A DNA stretch of 64,000 nt, from positions 1-64,000 of the forward strand of contig NZ_JNKW01000006.1 in assembly GCF_000702205.1 (NCBI RefSeq), read 5' to 3'. How positions within the stretch are numbered: the first letter of the stretch is position 1; the number at the start of each line of letters is the position of its first letter. The position numbers and the translations under genes are program-made. This stretch comes from Lachnospira multipara LB2003 (lineage in GTDB: Bacteria > Bacillota > Clostridia > Lachnospirales > Lachnospiraceae). Below the pieces are notes generated by a model, which was given only the letters and a program-made list of their open reading frames with translations, made no database searches and had not been told where the DNA came from. Shown here one piece after another: positions 25,909-35,263 of this stretch.

Positions 25909-26919
25909 TTACATTACTATTAAAGAAAAGATCATATAACAAAGAGCCATTATAATACCACATACTAGAGGTATTGTAATAAGTCTGTTTTTTTCACTTT
26001 TCTCTTCTTCTGTTGATACTGTATCTTCTTTTTCCTTATCGTCTTGTTTATTATATTCTTGTTCATTGTAATCCGTTGTATTTACTAAGCTTAAATCATC
26101 TATTTCTTTCTTATTCTTCTTATCCAAAATCTGAATAACAAAAATCGCAATTGCAAGGAATAATAATCCAGAAACAAATAATCCGCCTAATTGTGTAGCC
26201 TTTTCCGCTACTGTCATAGATGCAGCCTCTGCTTTTGAATTAGTTACAATATCCTCATCTACAAACTTAAGTAAGTAAGACATTGTAACTGAATATGTAT
26301 TAAAAGCAAAATGAGCTAACATGGATGATAAAATTGAGCCTGTAGCTTCTGTTAATTTTGCAAGTACAATTCCCATGAATGTAGCATATACAAACTGGTC
26401 AAAATTCAAATGGAATAATCCAAATAAAACGCCTGATAAAACTATAGCTCCTAGGTATTTACCACTTTTTCTATATGTGCCATAGAATAATCCTCTAAAT
26501 GTTACCTCTTCTACAAAAGCTGGCATAACAGCTATAAGAATAAGCTGCACAATAAAAGGATATGGATTTACAAGTGCTACTGTTGTGGATGCTGCATTCT
26601 CCACGAAAAGACCTGTAACACTAGTTAAAAACATTGCCATTGGAATGATTAAATATCCCACTAAAAGCGATAAAATAACTTCTTTAAGGCTTAAAAGCTT
26701 TATTCTAAACTCACTTATCTTTACCTTAGTTACTAAGCAGTAGATAAGAACCATACTTAGTATTATTATCTCATTTTGTAAATACATTACCCATGTTGGC
26801 ACTGCATTAACTATTCCTGATTGAATCATTATTTTTTCTATGATTGCAACCGCCAAATTTAAAAAGATGAAGCCAAAAATAAAAAATGGAAAAAAAAGAT
26901 TAACCTTTTTTATTTCCAT
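25909..26919 (-). CDS. CPBP family intramembrane metalloprotease
   Basis: The 336-residue protein has about eight membrane helices and the CPBP (CAAX protease / bacteriocin-processing) motifs. These are EEVTFRG with Glu137, Glu138 and Arg142; GLFHLNFDQF with His170; and a final SMLAHFAFNT with His203. These residues bind zinc within the membrane in the family. A charged linker (about 275-315, rich in Glu and Lys) precedes one last hydrophobic helix, unusual for the family. It overlaps ridA by 10 bases. Substrates are unknown; family roles include prenyl-protein processing and bacteriocin self-immunity. Confidence 0.9.
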   Translation of the reverse strand: MEIKKVNLFFPFFIFGFIFLNLAVAIIEKIMIQSGIVNAVPTWVMYLQNEIIILSMVLIYCLVTKVKISEFRIKLLSLKEVILSLLVGYLIIPMAMFLTSVTGLFVENAASTTVALVNPYPFIVQLILIAVMPAFVEEVTFRGLFYGTYRKSGKYLGAIVLSGVLFGLFHLNFDQFVYATFMGIVLAKLTEATGSILSSMLAHFAFNTYSVTMSYLLKFVDEDIVTNSKAEAASMTVAEKATQLGGLFVSGLLFLAIAIFVIQILDKKNKKEIDDLSLVNTTDYNEQEYNKQDDKEKEDTVSTEEEKSEKNRLITIPLVCGIIMALCYMIFSLIVM

Positions 26920-27287
26920 GCAATAGCCTCCACTTCTAGTAATACATCCTTAGGAAGTCTTGCAACTTCTACGCAAGAACGAGCTGGGAATGGTTCCTTA
27001 AAATAGTTCTTATAGACTTCATTAATCTTGCCAAAGTCGTTCATATCCTTGATAAACACTGTAGTCTTAACAATATTCTCTGCCTTAGAGCCTGAAGCTT
27101 CAACTAAATTAATTAAGCTCTGGAAAGCTCTATTAGCCTGAGCCTCAACACCACCTTCTACAATGGCGCCTGTTTCAGGATCTACTGGTATTACACCTGA
27201 TGTATAAACCATATTATTAACTTCAATTGCCTGTGAATAAGGTCCAATTGCGCCTGGAGCCTTATTAGTACTTATAACTTTCTGCAT
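26910..27287 (-). CDS. ridA: RidA family enamine/imine deaminase
   Basis: The 125-residue protein is full length for RidA, a cytosolic trimer that hydrolyses reactive enamines and imines from PLP enzymes such as threonine dehydratase. Typical features are the opening NKAPGAIGPYSQAIEVNN, TSGVIPVDPETG, the middle TTVFIKDMNDFGKINEVY, and the substrate-binding Arg in FPARSCVEVARLPKD near residue 103, with the following LLEVEAIA. A GGAGGAAAC ribosome site precedes the start. It is first in a two-gene unit with the CPBP protease. Confidence 0.96.
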   Translation of the reverse strand: MQKVISTNKAPGAIGPYSQAIEVNNMVYTSGVIPVDPETGAIVEGGVEAQANRAFQSLINLVEASGSKAENIVKTTVFIKDMNDFGKINEVYKNYFKEPFPARSCVEVARLPKDVLLEVEAIAWK

Positions 27288-27366
27288 AGTTTCCTCCCGT
27301 TAATATTATTTGCCTATAGGTTTTAGGCTTTTTTGCAAACGCATTATATAAATTTTATAACAATAA

Positions 27367-27454
27367 AGCGGATTGCACAAGTGTACAATCCGCTATAAAT
27401 TGTTGCAAATGCGAAGCAATTGCAATGTAGCCTCATGCCAGTAAATGCATGAGG
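27367..27454 (-). terminator. two hairpins after cvfB
   Basis: CCTCATGC...GCATGAGG (27431-27454) lies just after the cvfB stop, and AGCGGATTG...CAATCCGCT (27367-27394) follows. The second has a T-rich tail on the minus strand (TTTATTGTT) and is the likelier terminator. The pair may act together. Confidence 0.55.
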
Positions 27455-27462
27455 TTCAAATA

Positions 27463-28290
27463 TCACTTAATAATATCAATTGTTGATTCGTTAATCTTAA
27501 CCTTGCCTTCTTTAAGAAGTCTTCCTATAGCTCTCTTAAAGGCATTCTTACTCATATTAAAATGCTTCTTTATTAACTCTGGATCAGCCTTATCTGTAAA
27601 TGGAATGCTTCCACCTAGCTTAGTCATCTTATTATAAATAAATGTAGAATCTTCATCCATCTGAATGTAAGCCTTCTGCTTTAAACTAATAACAAGCTTA
27701 CCGTCTTCTCTTACTCTTGTAACTCTACCAAAAACCTCATCTCCAACATTAATCTCTTCAAAGACTTCATTCATTGGAATAAATCCCTGGTATTTATTAT
27801 CAACAGCAACATAAATTCTATAATTAGGAGCAATTCCCACAACAGTTCCTTGAATTGCTGAATCCTTAACGTAGTTAGAATCTGTAGTTAAGTATTTATT
27901 AACCTTCATTGAAGCTGCTAATCTATTACTCTTATCAATATAAAGTGTAACAAGATATTCCTTGCCAACTTCAGCCTTAACTGGCTGCTCTTTAAATGGC
28001 ATAAGCAAATCTTTTTCTAAGCCCCAATCAAGGAATGCACCAATCTTACTTACCTCAGACACCTTAAGTCTTGCAAGTTCTCCTAACTTAATCTTAGGTG
28101 TTCTTGTAGTAGCAATTAATCTGTCTGAAGAATCAAGATATACAAACACAGTTAATGCATCGCCCTCTTCTATATCTTCAGGAACCTCCTTCTTTGGTAA
28201 TAAAACCTTCTCGTCTTTAGTTCCTAAATAAACACCGAAATCCGTCCTATTCACAACATTAAGACATTGTACTTTACCTAATTCGATCAT
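27463..28290 (-). CDS. CvfB-like S1 RNA-binding protein
   Basis: The 275-residue protein has the CvfB plan: tandem S1-type beta domains and a C-terminal winged helix. Residues 1-65 (VVNRTDFGVYLGT, EDIEEGDALTVFVYLDSSDR) and 68-135 (SEVSKIGAFLDWGLEKDLLM) are the first two S1 folds. A third lies at 145-210 (GTVVGIAPNYRIYVAVDN, then FGRVTRVREDGKLVISLKQK). The end (GGSIPFTDKADPELIKKHF, FKRAIGRLLKEGKV) is the winged helix. CvfB binds RNA and affects virulence factors in Staphylococcus; its exact target is unknown. Confidence 0.92.
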   Translation of the reverse strand: MIELGKVQCLNVVNRTDFGVYLGTKDEKVLLPKKEVPEDIEEGDALTVFVYLDSSDRLIATTRTPKIKLGELARLKVSEVSKIGAFLDWGLEKDLLMPFKEQPVKAEVGKEYLVTLYIDKSNRLAASMKVNKYLTTDSNYVKDSAIQGTVVGIAPNYRIYVAVDNKYQGFIPMNEVFEEINVGDEVFGRVTRVREDGKLVISLKQKAYIQMDEDSTFIYNKMTKLGGSIPFTDKADPELIKKHFNMSKNAFKRAIGRLLKEGKVKINESTIDIIK

Positions 28291-28340
28291 CTTAACCTCC
28301 TCTGGTTCTGCCTAATGAACCGCATAATTTGACATAAAAA

Positions 28341-28364
28341 AACCTCCGCAAAGCTGCGGAGGTT
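28341..28364 (-). terminator. terminator after tRNA-Gln
   Basis: AACCTCCGC and GCGGAGGTT form a 9-bp stem with seven T following on the minus strand, five bases beyond the tRNA. Confidence 0.88.
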
Positions 28365-28368
28365 CTAG

Positions 28369-28441
28369 CTGGGCTTGAGGGATTCGAACCCCCGAAATGC
28401 TGGAATCAGAATCCAGTGCCTTACCACTTGGCGAAAGCCCA
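28369..28441 (-). tRNA. tRNA-Gln(CTG)
   Basis: On the minus strand the acceptor stem TGGGCTT/AAGCCCA, T-arm GGTTCGAATCC and anticodon stem CTGGA/TCCAG enclose the loop TTCTGAT with anticodon CTG. The discriminator is G, as expected for Gln. CCA is not encoded. Confidence 0.95.
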
Positions 28442-28535
28442 ATATCGTTAGCGACGAGACAAATTATACTACACCCACAAATTAATTGCAAGTACTTTTT
28501 TTATTTTTTTGTAATTTTTTTCTCGTCGCCTTTAA

Positions 28536-29075
28536 TTACATTAATTGTTTAGCGGAATTCTTAATATTTAAGCATGTGTACATAGCTATAATTACAACTA
28601 TTACCTCTACTACTGTTGACTGTACTGAAACAGCTGACATAAAGATAAAGTAATGAGCAAAGATTACTGCTGCAAGTACAAACCACATAATCTGATAATT
28701 TCTTGTAACAGCTTGCTTATCCTGAACCTTAGCCTCAAGCATAAGAGCCTCAATAAAATAGTATGTAAAATAAATACTAAAAATTACTGATATACCAATT
28801 GATATTGAATACATAGTCGAAGCTACATCGCTAGGCCATGATAAGCTATTAATAACCTGTGAAACAATCGCTCCAATAAGTCCTAACCACGAAACAACAA
28901 ATGCTTTCTTAGAAAGGGAATTAATAGTTCTAAATCCTTGCATTCCACAGATAATAAGAATATATCCTATTATGTCACTTGATACATCTAGTCTAACTAT
29001 TCCCATAGTAATCAAAAATCTAACTGATATTAAAAAAACACCAATTAATATTAAATTTAAACTTTTCCTGTTCAT
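28536..29075 (-). CDS. hypothetical five- or six-helix membrane protein
   Basis: The 179-residue protein is mostly hydrophobic. Segments lie near residues 8-27, 33-50, 58-78, 88-112, 125-145 and 150-168, including VIFSIYFTYYFIEALMLEA. There are no conserved catalytic residues that I recognise. It is a single gene, read toward tRNA-Gln, with its own long upstream gap. No family name can be given with confidence. Confidence 0.75.
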   Translation of the reverse strand: MNRKSLNLILIGVFLISVRFLITMGIVRLDVSSDIIGYILIICGMQGFRTINSLSKKAFVVSWLGLIGAIVSQVINSLSWPSDVASTMYSISIGISVIFSIYFTYYFIEALMLEAKVQDKQAVTRNYQIMWFVLAAVIFAHYFIFMSAVSVQSTVVEVIVVIIAMYTCLNIKNSAKQLM

Positions 29076-29220
29076 TATTGCACTTCCTTGAAATAAAAAT
29101 AAATCACAATGAGTATTTTATAAGAAGATACATCTATGGTCAATCACTACAATTAAGTATTTATGATTTTTATACATTTTTTACTCATTATGTATGATTT
29201 TTCTTACAAAATAATCAAAT

Positions 29221-29253
29221 ATCCTGTCACGGTCGCGTCTGCCGTGACAGGAT
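29221..29253 (-). terminator. hairpin after the DHHW protein gene
   Basis: ATCCTGTCACGG and CCGTGACAGGAT form a perfect 12-bp stem. The tail on the minus strand (ATTTGATTATTTT) is T-rich but interrupted. It is the only stem between this gene and the next. Confidence 0.65.
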
Positions 29254-29306
29254 TGGTAGGAGTTTTCTTTAGCATAATAGCTAAAGTTAAATATGAAAAA
29301 TTTTAC

Positions 29307-30761
29307 TTACTGGCATACTCTAGATAGCTCATCTATACGAGCCGATGTGGATGTAGCAGTTGCATTATTAATAAATAATACATTTTGAATATTATATTGG
29401 CTCACAAGGTCTGATACTGTGCCGTCATAATATCTATAGTCAATAACATAGATATTCTGGAAATTCTCTGTAAGAAATGGAACCAAGGCATTGCCAAAGG
29501 ATTCCTTAATTACAAGAATTGATGAACCATCATTAATATTCGGATTGGTTATTGTGGAATAAGAATTATCACCGCCAATTAAGGCGCTGTACTTACTTGT
29601 TATGTTCCAACCTGTTACATCTGTTACTATATTGTAATCTGTAAGCACGTTATCACTGTTTACAAACTGCATTTTATTAGTTGAGCTTGGCACATAAGTT
29701 ACAAAAGAATCTGGCGAACTATATAGCGAAGATGCTCTTGTCTGTGTGTAAAAGCTTCCAACAAAATTACCGCAATCTAACATCGTAAATGAATCAAGAC
29801 TTGCAGGTGCCTTATTTATCTGTGTCATAAATGCACTATATGCGTAATATGCACCAAGACTTGTCCAATGATGATCTGTTCTAAAGTAAATATATTCGTT
29901 TCTGTGTTCCTTTAACAAGTCGTAAATATAGCATTTACCAACATTTGAATTCATTTTACTAAACATATATAAAATAGCTTTTTTCTGATTACTGCTTGAA
30001 ATACTGTTACGAGTTGCATCATCAAGTACAATATCTATACTTGTTGGAACAATCATATCATAAACTCTTGCCCTTCCTTCTAAGTTACTTGCAAGGTTAT
30101 TAACCACGCTTGCGTACCTATCAGACTCAGACTGAAGGAATGTAAAATAATTATATCCGCTATTTTCAACAACAAATATTGACCCTAAGGACTCACCTGC
30201 CTTGGCTGCTGTACTGCCATCAGTATCCTCAACTTCCATGCCAATATCACTTGCCGATATATTAGTGTTCTTGTATGAATAATTTGCAATAAGACTTTGG
30301 TCTGCCATAACTTCTCCATATGCTACCTCAGTTTCATCTAAACCATCCACAAGATTTTTATTAACAAAATCCATTTCATCTATATCTACATCTGGAATAT
30401 CATCACCCTTTACAATTTCACCATGGATGGAATTGGTGTGAAATCCGTATGTATTATTAAGTACCTCACTACACACAATCAAACCATCTCTTCCAGGAAA
30501 TGTGTCTGAAAACCATGTATCAATACTTGCAAAATATTCTCCACTTAAAAATGATTCCATTGTAAATTTGGGAAATTTACTAAGAGTTCTTCTCTCTGTT
30601 ATAGACTCAGTAGGTCTAAGCGGTATCATAAGCGAAATGGTTGCCCCAATGACAATCATGCATAAAAAGACGATTATCTTGACAATTGCGGCTTTTTTAA
30701 TAATAAACTCCCTGTATTTTGCAGATGTTTTATCAATTCTGCTTTCACTATTACTTTTCAT
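29307..30761 (-). CDS. DHHW-family SGNH-like protein, partner of MBOAT
   Basis: The ATG at 30761 is used; a TTG two codons earlier is possible. One membrane anchor near residues 25-45 (KIIVFLCMIVIGATISLMI) is followed by a large extracellular domain. The motif FRTDHHWTSLGAYYAY near residue 290 names the family and belongs to the AlgJ/AlgX/DltD-like group of SGNH enzymes. A GNALVPFLTEN block near 425 follows KESF, where such proteins carry their catalytic Ser. It follows an MBOAT O-acyltransferase gene by 146 bases on the same strand. The pair probably moves acyl groups onto a wall polymer outside the cell. Confidence 0.9.
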   Translation of the reverse strand: MKSNSESRIDKTSAKYREFIIKKAAIVKIIVFLCMIVIGATISLMIPLRPTESITERRTLSKFPKFTMESFLSGEYFASIDTWFSDTFPGRDGLIVCSEVLNNTYGFHTNSIHGEIVKGDDIPDVDIDEMDFVNKNLVDGLDETEVAYGEVMADQSLIANYSYKNTNISASDIGMEVEDTDGSTAAKAGESLGSIFVVENSGYNYFTFLQSESDRYASVVNNLASNLEGRARVYDMIVPTSIDIVLDDATRNSISSSNQKKAILYMFSKMNSNVGKCYIYDLLKEHRNEYIYFRTDHHWTSLGAYYAYSAFMTQINKAPASLDSFTMLDCGNFVGSFYTQTRASSLYSSPDSFVTYVPSSTNKMQFVNSDNVLTDYNIVTDVTGWNITSKYSALIGGDNSYSTITNPNINDGSSILVIKESFGNALVPFLTENFQNIYVIDYRYYDGTVSDLVSQYNIQNVLFINNATATSTSARIDELSRVCQ

Positions 30762-30906
30762 GAACAACTTTCTTCTTTCCTAATCTCTACTCTAAAAATA
30801 ATGTCTGTTTTGTTCAAACGTCTCCCTACAATATTTCTCCAGATATTGTAACGTTTCTAGTTTAATAATGTCCGTTTAATTCAATGGTACAAATCCCCAT
30901 TAGCAC

Positions 30907-32382
30907 CTAGAATCTAAAATAAATAAACGGATTATAACTATTACCAATCAGACAAACTGTTGATAAGAAAAGCAGAACAACCGGGATAATAACATTTAGA
31001 ATATTGTAAATGTAGACAAATGCTACCTCCCTATTTACCCCTAAATCTCTTATCTTAGCAGCCACCTTTTTAACAAGTGGTGTTACAGCAATTATTAAAA
31101 TTACAAAGAATATCACATTATTGATAAATATTGTGTTGGTTTCAAGGTTAGTAAATTCATTGCCATTTAGTCCAAAAAGGCTACGAATTACTTGCTTTAT
31201 AACCGAGAAATCTTCGAATCTAAATAAAACCCATCCGAAGAAAACCACAATTAATGTATATATTCTTCCAATTACTGCTCTTGCTATATTTCCAATTTTA
31301 TCAAAAAACTTTAAAAGAAACAACTTCTCGATAGATAAAAATGCAAAAAAATACAATCCCCAAAGTACAAAATTAAATGAAGCTCCATGCCATAGACCTG
31401 TAAGTCCCCATACTATAAACATATTAAGGATTTGTCTTTTTATTCCCTTTCTATTACCTCCTAAGGGAATGTATAAATAATCCCTAAAGAAGGTACTTAG
31501 GGAAATATGCCATCTTCTCCAAAACTCAGTAATAGATTTTGATATATATGGATAATTAAAGTTTTCCTTATACTCAAATCCAGTCATTTTTCCAAGGCCA
31601 ATAGCCATATCTGAGTATGCAGAAAAATCAAGATAAATATAAATCATATAAAGAATACTTGCTATCCAAGCCCCAAGCACTGTAACCTGACTAGCAGCAA
31701 TTGCACTAGCATCATCAGGAAGTATATCTTTTATGATACTTGCGCAGGTATTAGCTAAAATTGTCTTTTTTGCAAGACCAACACAAAATCTTGATATACC
31801 ATCATTCATATTGTTAATGCTTGTTTTTCTTTCCTTAAGATCATCAGCAATGTCCTTATAACGAACAATTGGACCAGCAATACACTGATGGAATAATGAT
31901 GCATAAAGCAAAACCCTTGCATAATTAGTCTCAGCCTCAATCTCACCTCTATAAACATCAACAACATATGAAATAAGCTGGAATGTATAAAAAGAAATAC
32001 CAACCGGCAAAATTATATCTGGTATAACACGTGGCACACCAATTACAGCTTTTAAAATCTCGCATGTAAAGCCGGTATATTTAAAAATTCCTAGAATAAG
32101 CAAATTGGCAGCAACTGTTAAGCCAAGTGCTAAATGTCTGTTTTTTTCCATGTTTGGATTATTAACATCACTTGATGCCTTGGCTATTCTAACAGCGCCA
32201 AAATAGCTTACAAAAGCAGAGGCCATCATAATCAACAAATATGTTGGTGATGACCACGCATAAAATACTAATGAAAAAAATAGAACACAAAGATTTTTCT
32301 TCTTTATGTCAGATATTACCGCATAACACAACAAATTTACCGGTAAAAAAATGTACACAAATAACAGGCTTGAAAAAACCAT
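30907..32382 (-). CDS. MBOAT family O-acyltransferase
   Basis: The 491-residue protein has about ten membrane helices and the MBOAT core. It contains PVGISFYTFQLISYVVDVYR near 126, the arginine-rich block SITEFWRRWHISLSTFFRDY near 293, YIPLGGNRKG, and the active-site His332 in LTGLWHGASFNF. This matches AlgI/DltB-type enzymes that carry acyl groups across the membrane for O-acylation of surface polysaccharide or teichoic acid. The DHHW/SGNH gene follows on the same strand. No adenylation enzyme or carrier is beside it, so acetyl-CoA rather than D-alanyl carrier is the likely donor. Confidence 0.94.
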   Translation of the reverse strand: MVFSSLLFVYIFLPVNLLCYAVISDIKKKNLCVLFFSLVFYAWSSPTYLLIMMASAFVSYFGAVRIAKASSDVNNPNMEKNRHLALGLTVAANLLILGIFKYTGFTCEILKAVIGVPRVIPDIILPVGISFYTFQLISYVVDVYRGEIEAETNYARVLLYASLFHQCIAGPIVRYKDIADDLKERKTSINNMNDGISRFCVGLAKKTILANTCASIIKDILPDDASAIAASQVTVLGAWIASILYMIYIYLDFSAYSDMAIGLGKMTGFEYKENFNYPYISKSITEFWRRWHISLSTFFRDYLYIPLGGNRKGIKRQILNMFIVWGLTGLWHGASFNFVLWGLYFFAFLSIEKLFLLKFFDKIGNIARAVIGRIYTLIVVFFGWVLFRFEDFSVIKQVIRSLFGLNGNEFTNLETNTIFINNVIFFVILIIAVTPLVKKVAAKIRDLGVNREVAFVYIYNILNVIIPVVLLFLSTVCLIGNSYNPFIYFRF

Positions 32383-32413
32383 ATCCCCTTTTACTCCCTC
32401 TCTCTATTCAATT

Positions 32414-33079
32414 TTAAAAATTGTCAGCCCCATCCTCTACTTCGCTGTCACTATCATCTTTCTCGTTACTAGATGGTTCCTCTAAAGCCTTGAAAATTCT
32501 AGCAAAGATATAGGAATCCGCATATAGAATAATTGGAATTGTCAAAACCATTACGATAAAATATAGATATGTAAAATACAACAAAGCAACAGTAATAACT
32601 AACATTACTATTGTCTGTGGCAAGTGATGAACACATATAACTAGCGCGTTCTTTATAGTTCCCATTATAGTATTATTATATCTTGAAAGCAATGCAAAAG
32701 AATATAAAACTATTGCGACATATATTAAACCTATACCAATAGTTAAGTACACAAAGCCAACAGCAATTGTTCCTCCTCCATTATGGCCCCATAAAAGCGC
32801 AGCTTTGTAGTTGCCATAAAGAACAATGCCAATAACAGCTAATACAAGTTCAAGACCTATACCCTGTACAATATTTAGCTTAAATGACTTAAAAAAGTCC
32901 TTATAGACATAACTTTCCTCGTCTAATACAAGCTTTCTACCTGCATAAAAAGCAGCTGTAAGAGATGCACCAATTGTAACCATTGGAATGCAACATATAG
33001 CTGTAATAATTGCTAAAATAATAAAATCTCCAGTTTTTACTAATGCTCTAAAAATTCTACCATCTATAAACGAATTCAT
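32414..33079 (-). CDS. DUF624 (YesL-like) membrane protein
   Basis: The ATG at 33079 (MNSFIDG) is chosen because TTGGAGG precedes it; the longer frame to 33100 includes that site. The 221-residue protein has about five membrane helices, and the family opening DGRIFRALVKTGDFIILAII then IPMVTIGASLTAAFYAGRK is clear. DUF624 proteins are often encoded beside carbohydrate ABC transporters; the role is unknown. The tail is acidic (DDSDSEVEDGADNF). It lies 31 bases upstream of the MBOAT gene on the same strand, so it may be co-transcribed with the O-acylation pair. Confidence 0.85.
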   Translation of the reverse strand: MNSFIDGRIFRALVKTGDFIILAIITAICCIPMVTIGASLTAAFYAGRKLVLDEESYVYKDFFKSFKLNIVQGIGLELVLAVIGIVLYGNYKAALLWGHNGGGTIAVGFVYLTIGIGLIYVAIVLYSFALLSRYNNTIMGTIKNALVICVHHLPQTIVMLVITVALLYFTYLYFIVMVLTIPIILYADSYIFARIFKALEEPSSNEKDDSDSEVEDGADNF

Positions 33080-33289
33080 AACATCCTCCAATTTTACCAT
33101 AACAAAAATTTAGCTAGCCAAAGAAACCAACAAACAGTTGTAATTATACTTAAATAGGCATCAAAAGGCAAAGAAATTTTCTGGTAGTTTCTAAAATGTT
33201 TATAAAAGCTGTTTTTAATTGTTTTCAATTATGCTAAACTTCAAAATGCCCTGTTGGGTAATATTAGATTATGGATAGGAAGATTAATA

Positions 33290-33982
33290 ATGGCTAAAGG
33301 AAATGGAGTGCGCGATGAAATTAAGGAACAACGCGCTAAATTTAAGGATTTTTCATTCAAGCAAAAAATTGCTTATATATGGACATACTACAGATTACCT
33401 ATTTTTGCAGTTATTTGTGCAATTCTTGTAGTTGCATCATTTATAAATGCATACATACGAAATAACTACGACACTGTCTGCACAATTATTTCCTGTGACG
33501 GATATATAACAGGTCATAGAACTGATGATGACGCACTATCTAAGGGCTTTACAAAATACCTTGGAATAGATGGAAAAAAGACAAGAATCGACATCGACTA
33601 TTCATACAATATGCAAGGTGATGATCTCGATGGTGCTGTAACAGTAAGTATTAACAAGATTTATATTCTTGCAAACACAGGGGATATGGATGGATTTATG
33701 GCAAACTATGATGACATAACATATTTTTGCACTAATAAAGACACATTTTTCCTTGATTTAAGAGAAGTTCTTACAGAAGAGGAGTTAGCAAAAATCTCCG
33801 ACAATCTCATTTATTATACAGATGGTGATGGAAATGATGTGCCTGTAGCTGTTGATATTAGTAACTCACCTGTTATTACAAGCACTGATTTATCAACAAA
33901 TCATCCATGTTATGGAGTTGTTAATTCATCACCAAATTATGAAAATGCTGTAGACTTTATAAGATATGTATTCAACCTATAA
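33290..33982 (+). CDS. hypothetical membrane-anchored protein
   Basis: The ATG at 33290 follows AGGAAG and is preferred to 33254. The 230-residue product has a basic cytosolic head (RDEIKEQRAKFKDFSFKQKI), one membrane helix at about 36-57 (LPIFAVICAILVVASFINAY) and an outer domain of about 170 residues. This domain is acidic and has mixed alpha/beta-looking sequence (GDDLDGAVTVSINKIYILAN). I do not recognise a family. It is divergent from the DUF624 gene, with a short shared upstream region, and followed by a terminator. Confidence 0.75.
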   Translation: MAKGNGVRDEIKEQRAKFKDFSFKQKIAYIWTYYRLPIFAVICAILVVASFINAYIRNNYDTVCTIISCDGYITGHRTDDDALSKGFTKYLGIDGKKTRIDIDYSYNMQGDDLDGAVTVSINKIYILANTGDMDGFMANYDDITYFCTNKDTFFLDLREVLTEEELAKISDNLIYYTDGDGNDVPVAVDISNSPVITSTDLSTNHPCYGVVNSSPNYENAVDFIRYVFNL

Positions 33983-34051
33983 TTAAAGCATATATAGATT
34001 TATGACTACAAAGCTAGGCAAAAAATAAATACAAAAATATATAAAACAAGA

Positions 34052-34085
34052 AAAACTCTATGCACAACGCGTGACATAGAGTTTT
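34052..34085 (+). terminator. terminator of the membrane-anchored protein gene
   Basis: AAAACTCTATG and CATAGAGTTTT pair over 11 bp with a T-rich tail (TTTTCTTAAT). The remaining gap to 34219 holds nothing recognisable. Confidence 0.75.
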
Positions 34086-34218
34086 CTTAATAGTTATATA
34101 GTATTAGTATGGTGTCCTTTTGTTGTAAAGCTTTGGAAAGCTTTATATATTATATATAACACTTTTTCTCAAAAAATACAAACTTTTTTCAATTTTTCTA
34201 TTATTTTTCTATTATTTT

Positions 34219-35160
34219 TTAGATTTCTATTCTGTAAATATTCATTTCTCCCACATCTCTAGCATAAATTCTAAAGCCTAGTTTTTCAGCCAAAGCAATG
34301 GATGGGAAATTCTCTTTATGCACGCAAGCAAAAAGTTCATCCAAATTAAGCACAGTTCTGGCATAATCTAAGATTCCCTGACATGCCTCATAGGCATAGC
34401 CCTTACCCTGATAAGCTTTTCCAATTAAATAACCTATTTCTTGTTTAGTCTCACCGTCAATTTCCCTGTTCTCAATTCCTGCTCTACCAATTAATTCATT
34501 GCTATCCTTTTTAAAGACAAGCCAAAGTCCATATCCAAAGAAAGTATACATGTTTTGAATATAGTTTTTTACAAATTCAACTTCCTCATCGTAAGGATAG
34601 AGTTTTTCTACAAAATCACAGGACTTTAAAGAATCATATAACTTAATATAAGCTGGCATATCATCAAGACACATTTCTCTAATTATTAGTCTTTCAGTCT
34701 GAAAAATTTCTAAGGGCTTTCCTACTTTTCTAAAGAAAACGCTTCTTAAATAATCTTCATTTAAGTCCTCGGCCTCAAAAAGCACATATTTAGCATGTCC
34801 ATAATACTCAATTCCAAGCCCAATATCTATGCTTCTTCCTAGCTCATCGTCAGTAAACTCATAACTGTTGTCAAACTTCTTTTTTTCATATAAATCCACT
34901 AAATCACAGTCGCTAATCACAAGTGAATTCATATTATTGCCTTTAATCATTCTTACGATGATATCTTCTAATTTAGTTAAATTCACGGTCTCACAACTAA
35001 TCTTATCTCCAGAAATTTTATAATAAGAAATGCCATCATCACTGTTTATCGCAATATTTATATTCTTGGCCCAAGCTGACATTACCTTAAAATCCGGATT
35101 CAGTTCTATATTTAGGTTATCATCAATATAAATATAGATATTTTCCAAATTCTCAATCAT
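34219..35160 (-). CDS. GNAT N-acetyltransferase with an extra N-terminal domain
   Basis: The last 160 residues are a GNAT domain of the RimJ/RimL type. It contains QTERLIIREMCLDDMPAYI near 155, WLVFKKDSNELIGRAGIENR, and the acetyl-CoA loop IGKAYQGKGYAYEAC near 250, then FACVHKENFPSIALAEKLGF. The first 150 residues are not part of the usual GNAT; they look like a small acidic alpha/beta domain (NIYIYIDDNLNIEL) and are seen fused to GNATs in Lachnospiraceae. The acceptor is unknown. It is a single gene, divergent from the cyclophilin gene. Confidence 0.88.
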   Translation of the reverse strand: MIENLENIYIYIDDNLNIELNPDFKVMSAWAKNINIAINSDDGISYYKISGDKISCETVNLTKLEDIIVRMIKGNNMNSLVISDCDLVDLYEKKKFDNSYEFTDDELGRSIDIGLGIEYYGHAKYVLFEAEDLNEDYLRSVFFRKVGKPLEIFQTERLIIREMCLDDMPAYIKLYDSLKSCDFVEKLYPYDEEVEFVKNYIQNMYTFFGYGLWLVFKKDSNELIGRAGIENREIDGETKQEIGYLIGKAYQGKGYAYEACQGILDYARTVLNLDELFACVHKENFPSIALAEKLGFRIYARDVGEMNIYRIEI

Positions 35161-35263
35161 AATTGACTTTTCCTATCCACTTATTTAGAATTGACATTGT
35201 TTACATTTATATGTTTATTTTAACATTATTTAAGCAAATAATAAATACATGGAGGAAATTTAA

